Assembly (NCBI GenBank): GCA_963772065.1
Contig: CAVYVZ010000008.1
Span: forward strand, 444,675-508,674
Direction: 5' to 3'
Source: CAVYVZ01 sp963772065
GTDB lineage: Bacteria > Acidobacteriota > Vicinamibacteria > Vicinamibacterales > UBA2999
DNA length: 64,000 nt
The position numbers and the translations under genes are program-made. This document shows positions 57,630 to 64,000 of this stretch, piece after piece; position 1 is the stretch's first letter, and every line of letters starts with the position of its first letter. Below the pieces are notes generated by a model. That model had not been told where the DNA came from and made no database searches. It saw nothing but the letters and a program-made list of their open reading frames with translations.

Positions 57630-57842
57630 ATGCCGCGCCGTCGTAAACCGGCAGGGCTCGAGTGTCTTGTGGAACTCGCCCGAAAGGCCGCGATTCTCGA
57701 ACGCGAGATGTCCGTCCAGCGAGATGCGATCGAACGCCTCAGGGAGCGGGCCGTGCAGCCGCGGGACAAGCCCGCTCGCCGGACTAGCCCCGCCAGACCG
57801 ATGCCTTCTTCGCCCAACTGGTGTCCTGAAACCGCTCGGTGA
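57630..57842 (+). CDS. Small basic coiled-coil-like protein
   Basis: 70 residues. GGAGG lies 6 bases before the ATG, and a TATAAT is upstream, so expression signals are good. The first 45 residues (LECLVELARKAAILEREMSV and RDAIERLRERAVQPRDK) would form a short amphipathic helix. The C-terminal part is Pro/Arg-rich and overlaps the 3' end of the selenoprotein gene on the other strand by 59 bases. No family recognised; the true end may differ if the region contains an indel. Confidence 0.45.
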   Translation: MPRRRKPAGLECLVELARKAAILEREMSVQRDAIERLRERAVQPRDKPARRTSPARPMPSSPNWCPETAR

Positions 57843-58375
57843 ATTTGCGCGCGGTCTCCTTGAGCGCCGCAGCGTCGCCGGTGGCCTTGTAGCGCGACAC
57901 CCCTGCCCAGGTCCTGCGCTTCCGGCGCCGCATCGGTCGACGGAAACGAATTCATAACCTGCTCGAACAAGCGCTCCGCCCTCGCGAAATCGCCGGCGGC
58001 GAAAGCCGCATGCGCTGACCCGAGGATAAGCTGCGACAGAAAGTCATCCGCGGGCAGGAACCCCTCGATCCGGTGGCGCTCCTGCCCTTCGCGATCCACG
58101 ATGAGGATCGTGGGAGTCCACTGCGCACCGAAGCGATCGCCCAGCCGCTTGAAATCAGACGCGTTGTCTTTGACGTGTACCCGAACGGGAACGAAGGACT
58201 GCTCGACGAGATCGATCACTCGCGGATCTGTGTACACCTCGGCATCCAGCCGAGCGCAGCCGCCTCACATCGGCGCGGCGCTGAAATCGAGCAGCACCGG
58301 GCGCTGCGGCGCCGCGTCGCGCAGCGCCGCCTCGAAGTCATGTCGCCAGGAGATCTCACGGGAGGTCGTGGGCAT
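57784..58375 (-). CDS. Thioredoxin-like protein, probable selenoprotein (in-frame TGA = Sec37; one frameshift)
   Basis: About 196 residues if the TGA at 58265-58267 is read as selenocysteine. Residues 1-36 lead through RPVLLDFSAAPM into the redox motif U-G-G-C (Sec37, Cys40), where the family has CxxC. After the TGA the frame continues directly: ARLDAEVYTDPRVIDLVEQS, FVPVRVHVKDNASDFKRLGD, then the cis-Pro motif WTPTILIVDREGQE and a helical C-terminal extension (SQLILGSAHAAFAAGDFARA). A SECIS-like hairpin follows the TGA by 16 bases. A frame change near 57918 restores WAGVSRYKATGD and the end at TAG 57784-57786. No signal peptide, so probably cytoplasmic. Alternative: a substitution turned a Cys codon into stop, or a base error. 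Confidence 0.65.
58238..58267 (-). promoter_or_regulatory. Candidate bacterial SECIS element with UGA
   Basis: On the minus strand the TGA (58267-58265) is followed by 16 bases and then a 5-base loop TGGAT, closed by a perfect 6-bp stem CTCGGC/GCCGAG (58254-58249 with 58243-58238). A G in the first two loop positions and a UGA-to-loop spacing of 16 bases fit the published bacterial SECIS model. Confidence 0.55.
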
Positions 58376-58446
58376 GGCGCTTTCCTTTCACATTGCGATC
58401 AGTATGAAGCGGGCGGAGCCATCTGTCACATGAGCTGCCGGATCGA

Positions 58447-58806
58447 TCAATCGTGCGCGAGCTGCCGGACGGCCGTGATCAGCCGATCGAAGTCGACAGG
58501 CTTCTGAAAGTACTCGGTCGCGTGCATGCTTCGCGCGCGCTGCGGGCCGTCGTGCGCGGCCGTCATGCAGATCACCGGCACGCCGGCATACTCCGGCTCG
58601 GCCAGCTGACGCCTGCGAAACTCGTCGCCGCTCATCACCGGCATCATCAGGTCGAGCACGATGACGGCGGGACGCGTCGCGTGCATCGCCGTCAGCGCTT
58701 CGGCGCCGTTGGCGGCCGTCTGCACACGGAACCCCTCCGACTCGAGCAGCACAGCGAGCATCTCACGAAGGTCAGCGTGATCTTCGACAACGAGGACGTT
58801 TGGCAC
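58447..58806 (-). CDS. Single-domain response regulator (receiver)
   Basis: 119 residues, a lone receiver domain: NVLVVEDHADLREMLA, phospho-acceptor in VIVLDLMMPVMSGDEF, Thr in VICMTAAHDG, Lys-Pro in YFQKPVDF. No output domain. Ten bases from the upstream receiver gene, so the two are cotranscribed. The cognate kinase may be the PAS-HK-REC at 55869 or one elsewhere. Confidence 0.9.
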   Translation of the reverse strand: MPNVLVVEDHADLREMLAVLLESEGFRVQTAANGAEALTAMHATRPAVIVLDLMMPVMSGDEFRRRQLAEPEYAGVPVICMTAAHDGPQRARSMHATEYFQKPVDFDRLITAVRQLAHD

Positions 58807-58816
58807 GAGTTGGTCT

Positions 58817-59221
58817 TTATCGCGGCGCGACGGACGGGGGAGATCCGTTCCGCTCGAGCAACCTGCGCAGTTCGCGGACGATCAGGTCCGGAGAGCATGG
58901 CTTGACGAGCACGCTCGCTATACCCGCCTGCTCGAACCGGTCAGGTTGCTGAAGGTACTCCGCATGACCGGTCACTGCCAGGATGGGGATGTCCTGCATG
59001 CCGGCCGACTGTTTCAGTTTGCGGCAGAACTCGAAGCCGTCCATTCCAGGGACAGCAAGGTCGGTCACGATCGCATCCGGCGGCCGCTCACGCGCCTTGG
59101 CGAGCGCCTGGTGTCCATTGTGGGCATCGACGATCTGAAATCCGGAACCCGTCAGGTACTCGCGGTACATCACACGCGTGCCGAGATCGTCTTCGACGAT
59201 CAGGACAAGCGGCGAGGTCAA
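58817..59221 (-). CDS. Single-domain response regulator (receiver)
   Basis: 134 residues from a TTG at 59221 (reads TSPLVLIVEDDLGTRVMYRE); a GTG at 59254 would add 11 residues and neither has a good Shine-Dalgarno sequence. Receiver landmarks: IVEDD, AIVTDLAVPGMDGFEF, LAVTGHAEY, VLVKPCSP. Tandem with the receiver at 58447. Output unknown. Confidence 0.85.
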   Translation of the reverse strand: MTSPLVLIVEDDLGTRVMYREYLTGSGFQIVDAHNGHQALAKARERPPDAIVTDLAVPGMDGFEFCRKLKQSAGMQDIPILAVTGHAEYLQQPDRFEQAGIASVLVKPCSPDLIVRELRRLLERNGSPPSVAPR

Positions 59222-59310
59222 GGGCGCCGAGTGGTCGGCAGGGACCGGATGCACCGAAACAACGGCCAAGCTTAGAACGCGTTGCACTCTCAGACAAGAG
59301 GATTCACAGC

Positions 59311-59871
59311 TCAGCCATAGATCTTGAGCGTCCACCACGCGCGCAGCCCCAGCAGCACCGTCAGCGCGGCGGCCCAGCGCTGCGGCTCGGTCACGTCGGC
59401 TTTTACCAGCCACCAGAAATGGACGACGCCCGCGATTGCCGCGACGTACGTCAGCCGATGCAGAGTCTGCCATCGACGCCCGAGCCGGCGGATCATCGCG
59501 GTGGTCGACGTCAGCGCGAGCGGCACCATGCAAAGGAAGCCGGCCATGCCGACGGTGATGTAGGGCCGCTTGAAGACGTCTTCGATCATCGCCGGCGCAT
59601 CGAAGAACTGGTCGAGCACGATCCACGTAAGGAGGTGGAGCGACGCATAGAAGAACGCGAACAGGCCCAGCATGCGCCGCAGCCGGATGACTTCGTTCCA
59701 GCCGGTTGCCCGGCGGATCGGCGTGACCGAGAGAGTCACCATGAGGAAGGCGAGCGCGAACGTCCCGGTCCTGTGCGTAATGAACTCGATCGGATTCGCG
59801 CCGAGGTTGTCCGTCATGGCGCCGACGATGAGCAGGCCCGCCGGCAGCAGGCCCGCGATGACGATCAGACC
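59311..59871 (-). pseudogene. msrQ: MsrQ-like haem-binding membrane subunit, 5' truncated
   Basis: About 187 residues of the YedZ/MsrQ ferric-reductase-like membrane protein: GLLPAGLLIVGAMTDNLGAN, ITHRTGTFALAFLMVTLSVT, RRMLGLFAFFYASLHLLTWI (haem His), KRPYITVGMAGFLCMVPLAL, LHRLTYVAAIAGVVHFWWLV. The first 15-20 residues of the family, including the start codon, are missing; the sequence runs straight into a truncated msrP. MsrQ normally passes electrons to MsrP for repair of periplasmic methionine sulfoxide. Confidence 0.8.
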
Positions 59872-60525
59872 AGGCGAATCGGCGCGCCATTCTGACCCGG
59901 CAGCATCTCTCCGTAGAGGCCGACGGCGAGGATCGTCAACGGATGCATCGCCTCGTCCATGCGCAACCCTTCGACGTACAGGCCACCGCAGCACCGGCTC
60001 ACGCTGCCCGGGCATGCGGACAAGGTCCAGGAGTGTCGTGAGCTCTACGTATTTGGCTTTCGAGGTTGGCTCGACGCGCTTGATCACGTCGGCGAGCGGG
60101 ATTCCCACCCACGGAATGACCATCGACCACGCTTCGACGCAGCGCATGCGGTAGATGCGTTCCTCGAGGTTGTATGGCTTGACAAACTCGTCGATGTCGT
60201 ACGAGGCCGGCTTCGCGACGTGTCCTTCGATCGCCAGCTTCCACGGTCGCGCCTTGAAGCCGCGCGCGTTCCGGTGCGGCTCGTCCTTCGCCGTGCCGAA
60301 CTCATAGAAGTTGTTGTAGGTTGTGACGTCCTCGTAGGCGTTCACCGGCTCATCGGTGCTCAGCGGGCTCTTCCGGACGTTCGGAAGCTTCGGCCCAGCC
60401 TGAGCGGCCGCATCCCGCACGACGCCGGGCGCCAGGGCACCGCTGCCGCGACCGCCGCACCGGACGCCGCCTGTATGAACTCACGTCGCCGGAGGCAGCC
60501 GGCGGCGGCCGTCTTGATTCGTCAT
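59865..60525 (-). pseudogene. msrP: MsrP-like molybdopterin sulfoxide reductase, 3' truncated and frameshifted
   Basis: About 215 residues of the YedY/MsrP family. A Tat motif (RRREFIQAASGAAVAAA) in one frame, then NVRKSPLSTDEPVNAYEDVT, NFYEFGTAKDEP, RMRCVEAWSMVIPWVGIPL (molybdenum-ligand Cys), ELTTLLDLVRMPGQR, and after a frame change near 60015 GLRMDEAMHPLTILAVGLYG and GQNGAPIRLV. It stops there (TGA 59865-59867), lacking about the last 110-130 residues. Further frame changes near 60500 and 60425. The break abuts msrQ, suggesting a deletion. Confidence 0.75.
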
Positions 60526-60578
60526 GATACCGCCGAGGTGGTCCGCTGGCATCGCAATTGATCAGCGTCCCTCCTGCA

Positions 60579-61556
60579 ATGGACCGCCCGGGCTCCCCTC
60601 CCATTCCGCGCGTCAGCGTGATCACGCCGGCCTACAACGCCGCGCGCTTTCTCGGCGAGACGATCAAATCGGTTCGCCGGCAGACGTTCGAAGACTGGGA
60701 ACTGGTCATCGTCGATGACGGTTCGACGGACGAGACCGTCGCGATCGTCGAGCGCTGCATCGCGGCGGATGGGCGCATCCGACTGCTGCGGCAACCGAAT
60801 GCGGGACCGTCGGCGGCGCGGAACCACGGGATGCGGGCGGCGCGCGGGGCCTTCTTCGCGTTTCTCGACAGCGATGACCAGTGGCTGCCGTCGTTTCTCG
60901 AACATCAGCTCGGCGTGTTCGACGTGCATCCCGAGACCTCGCTGGTCACCACGACCGCATACGATCTCGGCGGCCCGCGCGACGGCCAGTCGCGCCGGCA
61001 ACCCGCCGCCGACCGCTCTGTCCTGACGCTCGAGGACATCATTCGGGACGATTCCGCCGTTTTCATCATGACGGTGTTTCGCCGCGAGGTCTTCGAGCGC
61101 ATCGGCGGACTCGACGAGGCACAGTGGACCAGCGAGGACTACGACTTCTGGATCCGAGCCGCACTCGCCGGCTTCTTATTTCGCGTCAGCACGCAGCCGC
61201 TCGCCATCTACCGGCGCCACGAAGGCAGCCTTTCGTCCGACAACGCGCGAATGTTGCGCGGCATCCTGCACACGTACAGCAAGACGCGGCGGGCGTGTCC
61301 AAGCGGGTCGACCGCGCGCGCCGCCGTCGACGTACAGATCGCGCACTTCGAGCGCGAGCTCCTTCTCGTCGAAGCCAAGCAGGCGCTCGAACGCGGCGAC
61401 TACGAACGCGCCGCCAACCGCCTCAACGCGCTGCGCGGACTTGGCGCCGGCGCGCTCGTCGGCCTGACCGCGTGGCTGAGCGAGCACGCACCGGCCGCCG
61501 CCAGTCTCGCCTACCGTTTCCGGCGCTTCCGGAAGCTGCCGCGTCGGAACGCCTGA
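60579..61556 (+). CDS. Glycosyltransferase family 2
   Basis: 325 residues. GT-A fold: VSVITPAYNAARFLGETIKS, DWELVIVDDGSTDETVAIVE, NAGPSAARNHGMRAARGAFF, AFLDSDDQWLPSFLEHQ (DxD-like metal site) and EDYDFWIRAALAG (catalytic region). ATG at 60579 used; an upstream TTG at 60558 is possible. C-terminal helical region of about 80 residues. Cytoplasmic. Probably transfers a sugar to an envelope glycan; donor unknown. Confidence 0.92.
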   Translation: MDRPGSPPIPRVSVITPAYNAARFLGETIKSVRRQTFEDWELVIVDDGSTDETVAIVERCIAADGRIRLLRQPNAGPSAARNHGMRAARGAFFAFLDSDDQWLPSFLEHQLGVFDVHPETSLVTTTAYDLGGPRDGQSRRQPAADRSVLTLEDIIRDDSAVFIMTVFRREVFERIGGLDEAQWTSEDYDFWIRAALAGFLFRVSTQPLAIYRRHEGSLSSDNARMLRGILHTYSKTRRACPSGSTARAAVDVQIAHFERELLLVEAKQALERGDYERAANRLNALRGLGAGALVGLTAWLSEHAPAAASLAYRFRRFRKLPRRNA

Positions 61557-61572
61557 CCTTAATTTAGGCAAT

Positions 61573-61647
61573 GGAGTTCACACGGAGATCGGGGAGATCG
61601 CGGAGGCATGATTTTCTCCCTGACCTCCCTGACCTCCCTGTGACTCC
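61573..61647. repeat. Dispersed inverted repeat GGAGTCACAGGGAG, copy 2
   Basis: Left arm (61573-61606) reads GGAGTTCACACGGAGATC with GGGGAGAT units; right arm (61616-61647) on the minus strand begins GGAGTCACAGGGAGGTCA. Closely related to copy 1 at 54467. Located between the convergent glycosyltransferase and PEP-CTERM-like genes, next to a terminator. Confidence 0.7.
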
Positions 61648-61692
61648 AAAAAACGAGAGGCGGTGAGCTGCCCACGAGGCAGCCGCACCGCC
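61648..61692 (-). terminator. Rho-independent terminator
   Basis: On the minus strand a strong hairpin (61692-61659; stems GGCGGTG/CACCGCC and GCTGCC/GGCAGC around loop TCGTG) is followed after 5 bases by six T (61653-61648). It lies about 80 bases downstream of the PEP-CTERM-like gene stop and would end its transcript. Confidence 0.6.
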
Positions 61693-61774
61693 CGCGTCGG
61701 AGCCTGTTGCGCGACTGTGTGCGAACGATGCGTCGCGGAGTCGCGGCTCCGAACCTGGTTTCCTTGGGCTGGTC

Positions 61775-62041
61775 CTAGGTTGTGCGGCGGACCAGCGCCG
61801 CGAGACCGATGAGCGATGACCCGACGAGCACGAGCATTCCGGATTCAGGAAGCATCGGGTTCGATCCACCCCGGCGCGAAGCTGCCACGAGCGGCGTCGC
61901 CGCCAGCGGCTGTGCAATCGCGACGGACACCGAGGAATCGCGCACCGATGTCGACGCCTCGGGCGACACCGCTGCAATCATCGGCAGCAGCGCCATCGCC
62001 AGGATGGCCGTCTTCATCATCAGTTTCCGCGTCCCTCGCAT
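61775..62041 (-). CDS. Short PEP-CTERM-like surface-sorted protein
   Basis: 88 residues. Signal peptide (KTAILAMALLPMIAAVSPEA), a short Ser/Ala-rich middle, and a C-terminal sorting signal LPESGMLVLVGSSLIGLAAL followed by VRR, matching the PEP-CTERM layout (motif, hydrophobic helix, basic tail) used by exosortase. ATG at 62041 has GGAG at a slightly long spacing; an ATG at 62020 is an alternative. The mature part is only about 40 residues. No exosortase in the window. Confidence 0.7.
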   Translation of the reverse strand: MRGTRKLMMKTAILAMALLPMIAAVSPEASTSVRDSSVSVAIAQPLAATPLVAASRRGGSNPMLPESGMLVLVGSSLIGLAALVRRTT

Positions 62042-62262
62042 GATCGGTCGCTCCATAGCTCGGTCGTGGTCCGAGGCTTCAAGGGGTATGCCACGCGAAA
62101 TCGTTGCGGATTGCGGATTTCCGCTTACGCTCGAGCATTTCGTAGCCCGCGGTTTGCCGTTACGGGGCAATTCATTTCCGCTGCCGCGCGTGGCCGAGCT
62201 TCTCGTTGTCGAGAGCGTGATAGCCTGACGGACGGAAACGCTTCGAATTGTTGAGCGACTGT

Positions 62263-62958
62263 ATGACCGCCGAACACGACCCGCTCCCACTCGCCCTCTC
62301 ACTGGCCGTGCATGAGCTCCGGACTCCGCTCTCGGTGGCGCTTGGGTACGTTCGAATGCTGATGAGGGAGCAAGCGGGACCGTTCTCGGAAAAACAGAAG
62401 AGAATGCTCGAAGAAGTGGAGCGGGCGTGCGGACGGCTCGGCACGCTGGTCGACGAAATCAGCGATCTTCGGAAGGTGGAATTGCGCCAGCTGGCGCTTG
62501 CGCGGCAGCCATTTGATCTCGCCACGCTTGTTGCGGAGGTGGCTGGCGATATGCATGAGGGCCACGACCGAAACGTTCGCTTGGTGGTACGTGGCACTGA
62601 CCGGCCGTTGCAGGTCGCCGGCGACCGGGCACGAATCGGCGCAGCAGTGCGGATACTGCTTCACCTCATCATGCGGGAACGCGCGGACGGCGTTGTCGTA
62701 GCGGAATGTTCGCTGGTGGAAGGCGCACAGCCGATGGCACTGGTGGTCATCAGCGAGGAATCGAAGGCGCAGGAGCTCGCTCGAACGCGCGCGGCGGGGG
62801 CGATGGTCGGGGAGTGGAAAGCCGGAACGGGTTTCGGGCTTCCGCTCGCGCGGCGCGTCGTGGAGGCGCATGGCGGCACGATCTCGTCGGCCCCGGGAGA
62901 CGACCCCGAGAAGCCGCGTTCAGGCATGATCCTTCGCATCCCAACCACGTCAACCTAG
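62263..62958 (+). CDS. Histidine-kinase-like protein with degenerate ATPase domain
   Basis: 231 residues, soluble. HisKA is intact (SLAVHELRTPLSVALGYVRM, EVERACGRLGTLVDEISDLR). The HATPase part has a good G2 box (GTGFGLPLARRVVEAHGG), but the N box reads RILLHLIMRERADG without the essential Asn and there is no DxGxG G1 box. Possibly a phosphotransfer or pseudokinase scaffold. Encoded 18 bases upstream of a sigma-54 regulator, so probably its partner. Confidence 0.8.
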   Translation: MTAEHDPLPLALSLAVHELRTPLSVALGYVRMLMREQAGPFSEKQKRMLEEVERACGRLGTLVDEISDLRKVELRQLALARQPFDLATLVAEVAGDMHEGHDRNVRLVVRGTDRPLQVAGDRARIGAAVRILLHLIMRERADGVVVAECSLVEGAQPMALVVISEESKAQELARTRAAGAMVGEWKAGTGFGLPLARRVVEAHGGTISSAPGDDPEKPRSGMILRIPTTST

Positions 62959-62976
62959 GTCCTATACCCAGAGCCC

Positions 62977-64000
62977 ATGACAACAGTAGCGGGTGCGACC
63001 CCCGTCGGAGCGGCAGCAGACGATCGGCGTGCTTCGATCGCCGTCGTAGACGACGATTCCGGATTTTCCGGCTACCTCCGTACGTTTCTCGCGCTTCGCG
63101 GATACGAGGCGCGGTCCTACACGCGCGGGGACGAAATCGTGGCCGCGATCCGTCAGGGCGAGCCACCCGACATCGTGCTGCTCGACGTCGCGATGCCCGG
63201 CATGGACGGCATCCAGACGCTGAAGGCGCTCAAGAGCGCGAGGCCGGAGCTGCAGGTCATCATGCTGTCCGGCCGCGAGCAGGCCAACATCATCGTCGAG
63301 GCGGTACGCCTCGGCGCCGCCGACTACGTGGTGAAGCCGGGCGATCCGGAGGGACTCGGAGAGATCGCCCTCGACGCGGCGATCAAGCAGGCCATCGAAC
63401 GCAACAGGCTCGTCACCGAGCTGACCGATCTGCGGCGTCAATTGAGCGTCGACCAGGACGAGGCGTTCATCGGCTGGGGCGAGAGCCCGGCGATGCACCA
63501 GGTCGCGATGATCATCGAGCAGGTCGCCGACAGCGACGTCACGGTGCTCGTCCGCGGCGAGAGCGGCGTCGGTAAGGAGCTCGTGGCGCGCGCGATTCAC
63601 CATCGGTCCAACCGCCGCGCCAAACCGTTCGTCAAGGTGAATTGCGCGGCGCTGCCGGCGGAGCTGCTCGAGAGCGAGCTGTTCGGACACGAGCGCGGCG
63701 CGTTCACCGGCGCGGCCACGACGCGAATCGGCAAGTTCGAGCAGGCCAACTTCGGCACGATTCTCCTCGACGAGATCGCCGAGATGAAGCCGCCCCTCCA
63801 GGCGAAGCTGCTCCACGTCCTGCAGGACGCCGAATTCACGAAGCTCGGAAGCAACAAGCGCATCAACATCGACGTGCGCGTCGTCGCCGCGACGAACCGC
63901 GATCTCGAGCAGATGATGTTGAAGGGCGATTTCCGCGAGGACTTGTACTACCGGCTCAAGGTGATCGACGCCTTCGTTCCGCCGCTGCGCGAGCGTCCCG
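62977..64000 (+). CDS. Sigma-54-dependent response regulator (NtrC family), partial at window end
   Basis: At least 341 residues, cut by the window end. Receiver (about 20-130): IAVVDDDSGFSGYL, VLLDVAMPGMDG, IMLSGRE, YVVKPGDP. AAA+ domain: Walker A GESGVGKE, GHERGAFTGA (sigma-54 contact loop), ILLDEIAEM (Walker B), VRVVAATNRDLEQMML. The C-terminal DNA-binding domain lies beyond the window. Activates sigma-54 promoters after phosphorylation. ATG at 62977 chosen as the first in frame ahead of the receiver. Confidence 0.93.
   Translation, partial: MTTVAGATPVGAAADDRRASIAVVDDDSGFSGYLRTFLALRGYEARSYTRGDEIVAAIRQGEPPDIVLLDVAMPGMDGIQTLKALKSARPELQVIMLSGREQANIIVEAVRLGAADYVVKPGDPEGLGEIALDAAIKQAIERNRLVTELTDLRRQLSVDQDEAFIGWGESPAMHQVAMIIEQVADSDVTVLVRGESGVGKELVARAIHHRSNRRAKPFVKVNCAALPAELLESELFGHERGAFTGAATTRIGKFEQANFGTILLDEIAEMKPPLQAKLLHVLQDAEFTKLGSNKRINIDVRVVAATNRDLEQMMLKGDFREDLYYRLKVIDAFVPPLRERP

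Noticed and set aside
57605..58237. Thioredoxin-like gene starting at the GTG at 58237
   Set aside because: This start omits the first strand and the redox motif, which are plainly encoded upstream across the TGA in the same frame.
59311..60420. Single MsrP-MsrQ fusion protein
   Set aside because: About 35 residues in the middle are MsrP read out of frame, so the continuous frame is accidental; treated as two damaged genes.
1..64000. tRNA, rRNA or insertion-sequence genes
   Set aside because: None seen: no cloverleaf-like stretches, no rRNA-like sequence and no transposase motifs in any frame.

Overview
GC-rich (high-60s percent by eye) bacterial chromosome segment with no plasmid, phage or insertion-sequence genes. 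The gene content points to Acidobacteriota, most likely the Vicinamibacteria side: Oar-like TonB receptors with carboxypeptidase-regulatory-like N-termini, a VWFA-related acidobacterial protein, a Ser/Thr kinase fused to a WD40-like propeller, paired NHL-propeller proteins, many hybrid histidine kinases and a PEP-CTERM-like protein. This taxonomic call is inference from gene families.

Layout. 0-5.5 kb: secreted-type peptidases (M6 metalloprotease; C39-like cysteine protease with a partner domain protein), a GNAT enzyme and an XRE-cupin regulator with paired operators. 5.7-11.1 kb: an intact TonB-like receptor facing a VWA protein. 11.2-18.1 kb: a compact stressosome operon (rsbR-rsbS-rsbT, HATPase-SpoIIE phosphatase, HATPase-HK-REC-REC, REC-HK-REC), mostly joined by 4-base ATGA overlaps, with a receiver protein converging on it. 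18.2-26.3 kb: two NHL proteins, an outer-membrane barrel, a membrane-anchored SnoaL protein and a second TonB-like receptor broken by about twelve frameshifts. 26.4-34 kb: a small-enzyme cluster (AlkZ-like, YdhG-like, RibD-like, VOC) with an ECF sigma factor, then a kinase-propeller protein and a diguanylate cyclase. 34-40 kb: groESL followed by a Kai clock-like module (kaiC, two kaiB, hybrid kinase). 40-46 kb: oxidoreductase, CHRD lipoprotein, ECF sigma/membrane partner/DUF4097 operon and an SGNH-like protein. 46.2-50 kb: two tandem paralogous exported proteins of unknown function. 50-54.5 kb: sugar isomerase/oxidoreductase/aldo-keto reductase cluster. 54.5-64 kb: regulators, a probable UGA-encoded selenoprotein, receivers, a collapsed msrPQ locus, a glycosyltransferase, a PEP-CTERM-like protein and a kinase/sigma-54 regulator pair cut by the window end.

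Two things stand out. First, a thioredoxin-like gene at 57784-58375 (minus) has an in-frame TGA exactly where the first Cys of its CxxC motif belongs, followed at the proper distance by a SECIS-like hairpin; it looks like a selenoprotein. Second, intergenic spaces carry G-rich inverted repeats, two of which share a long sequence and form a dispersed family.

Caution: more than a dozen conserved genes carry single-base frameshifts without nonsense codons. This looks like residual indel error in a long-read or low-coverage assembly, so broken genes are described as if the frame were restored and flagged. There is no stretch over 300 bases without a gene.
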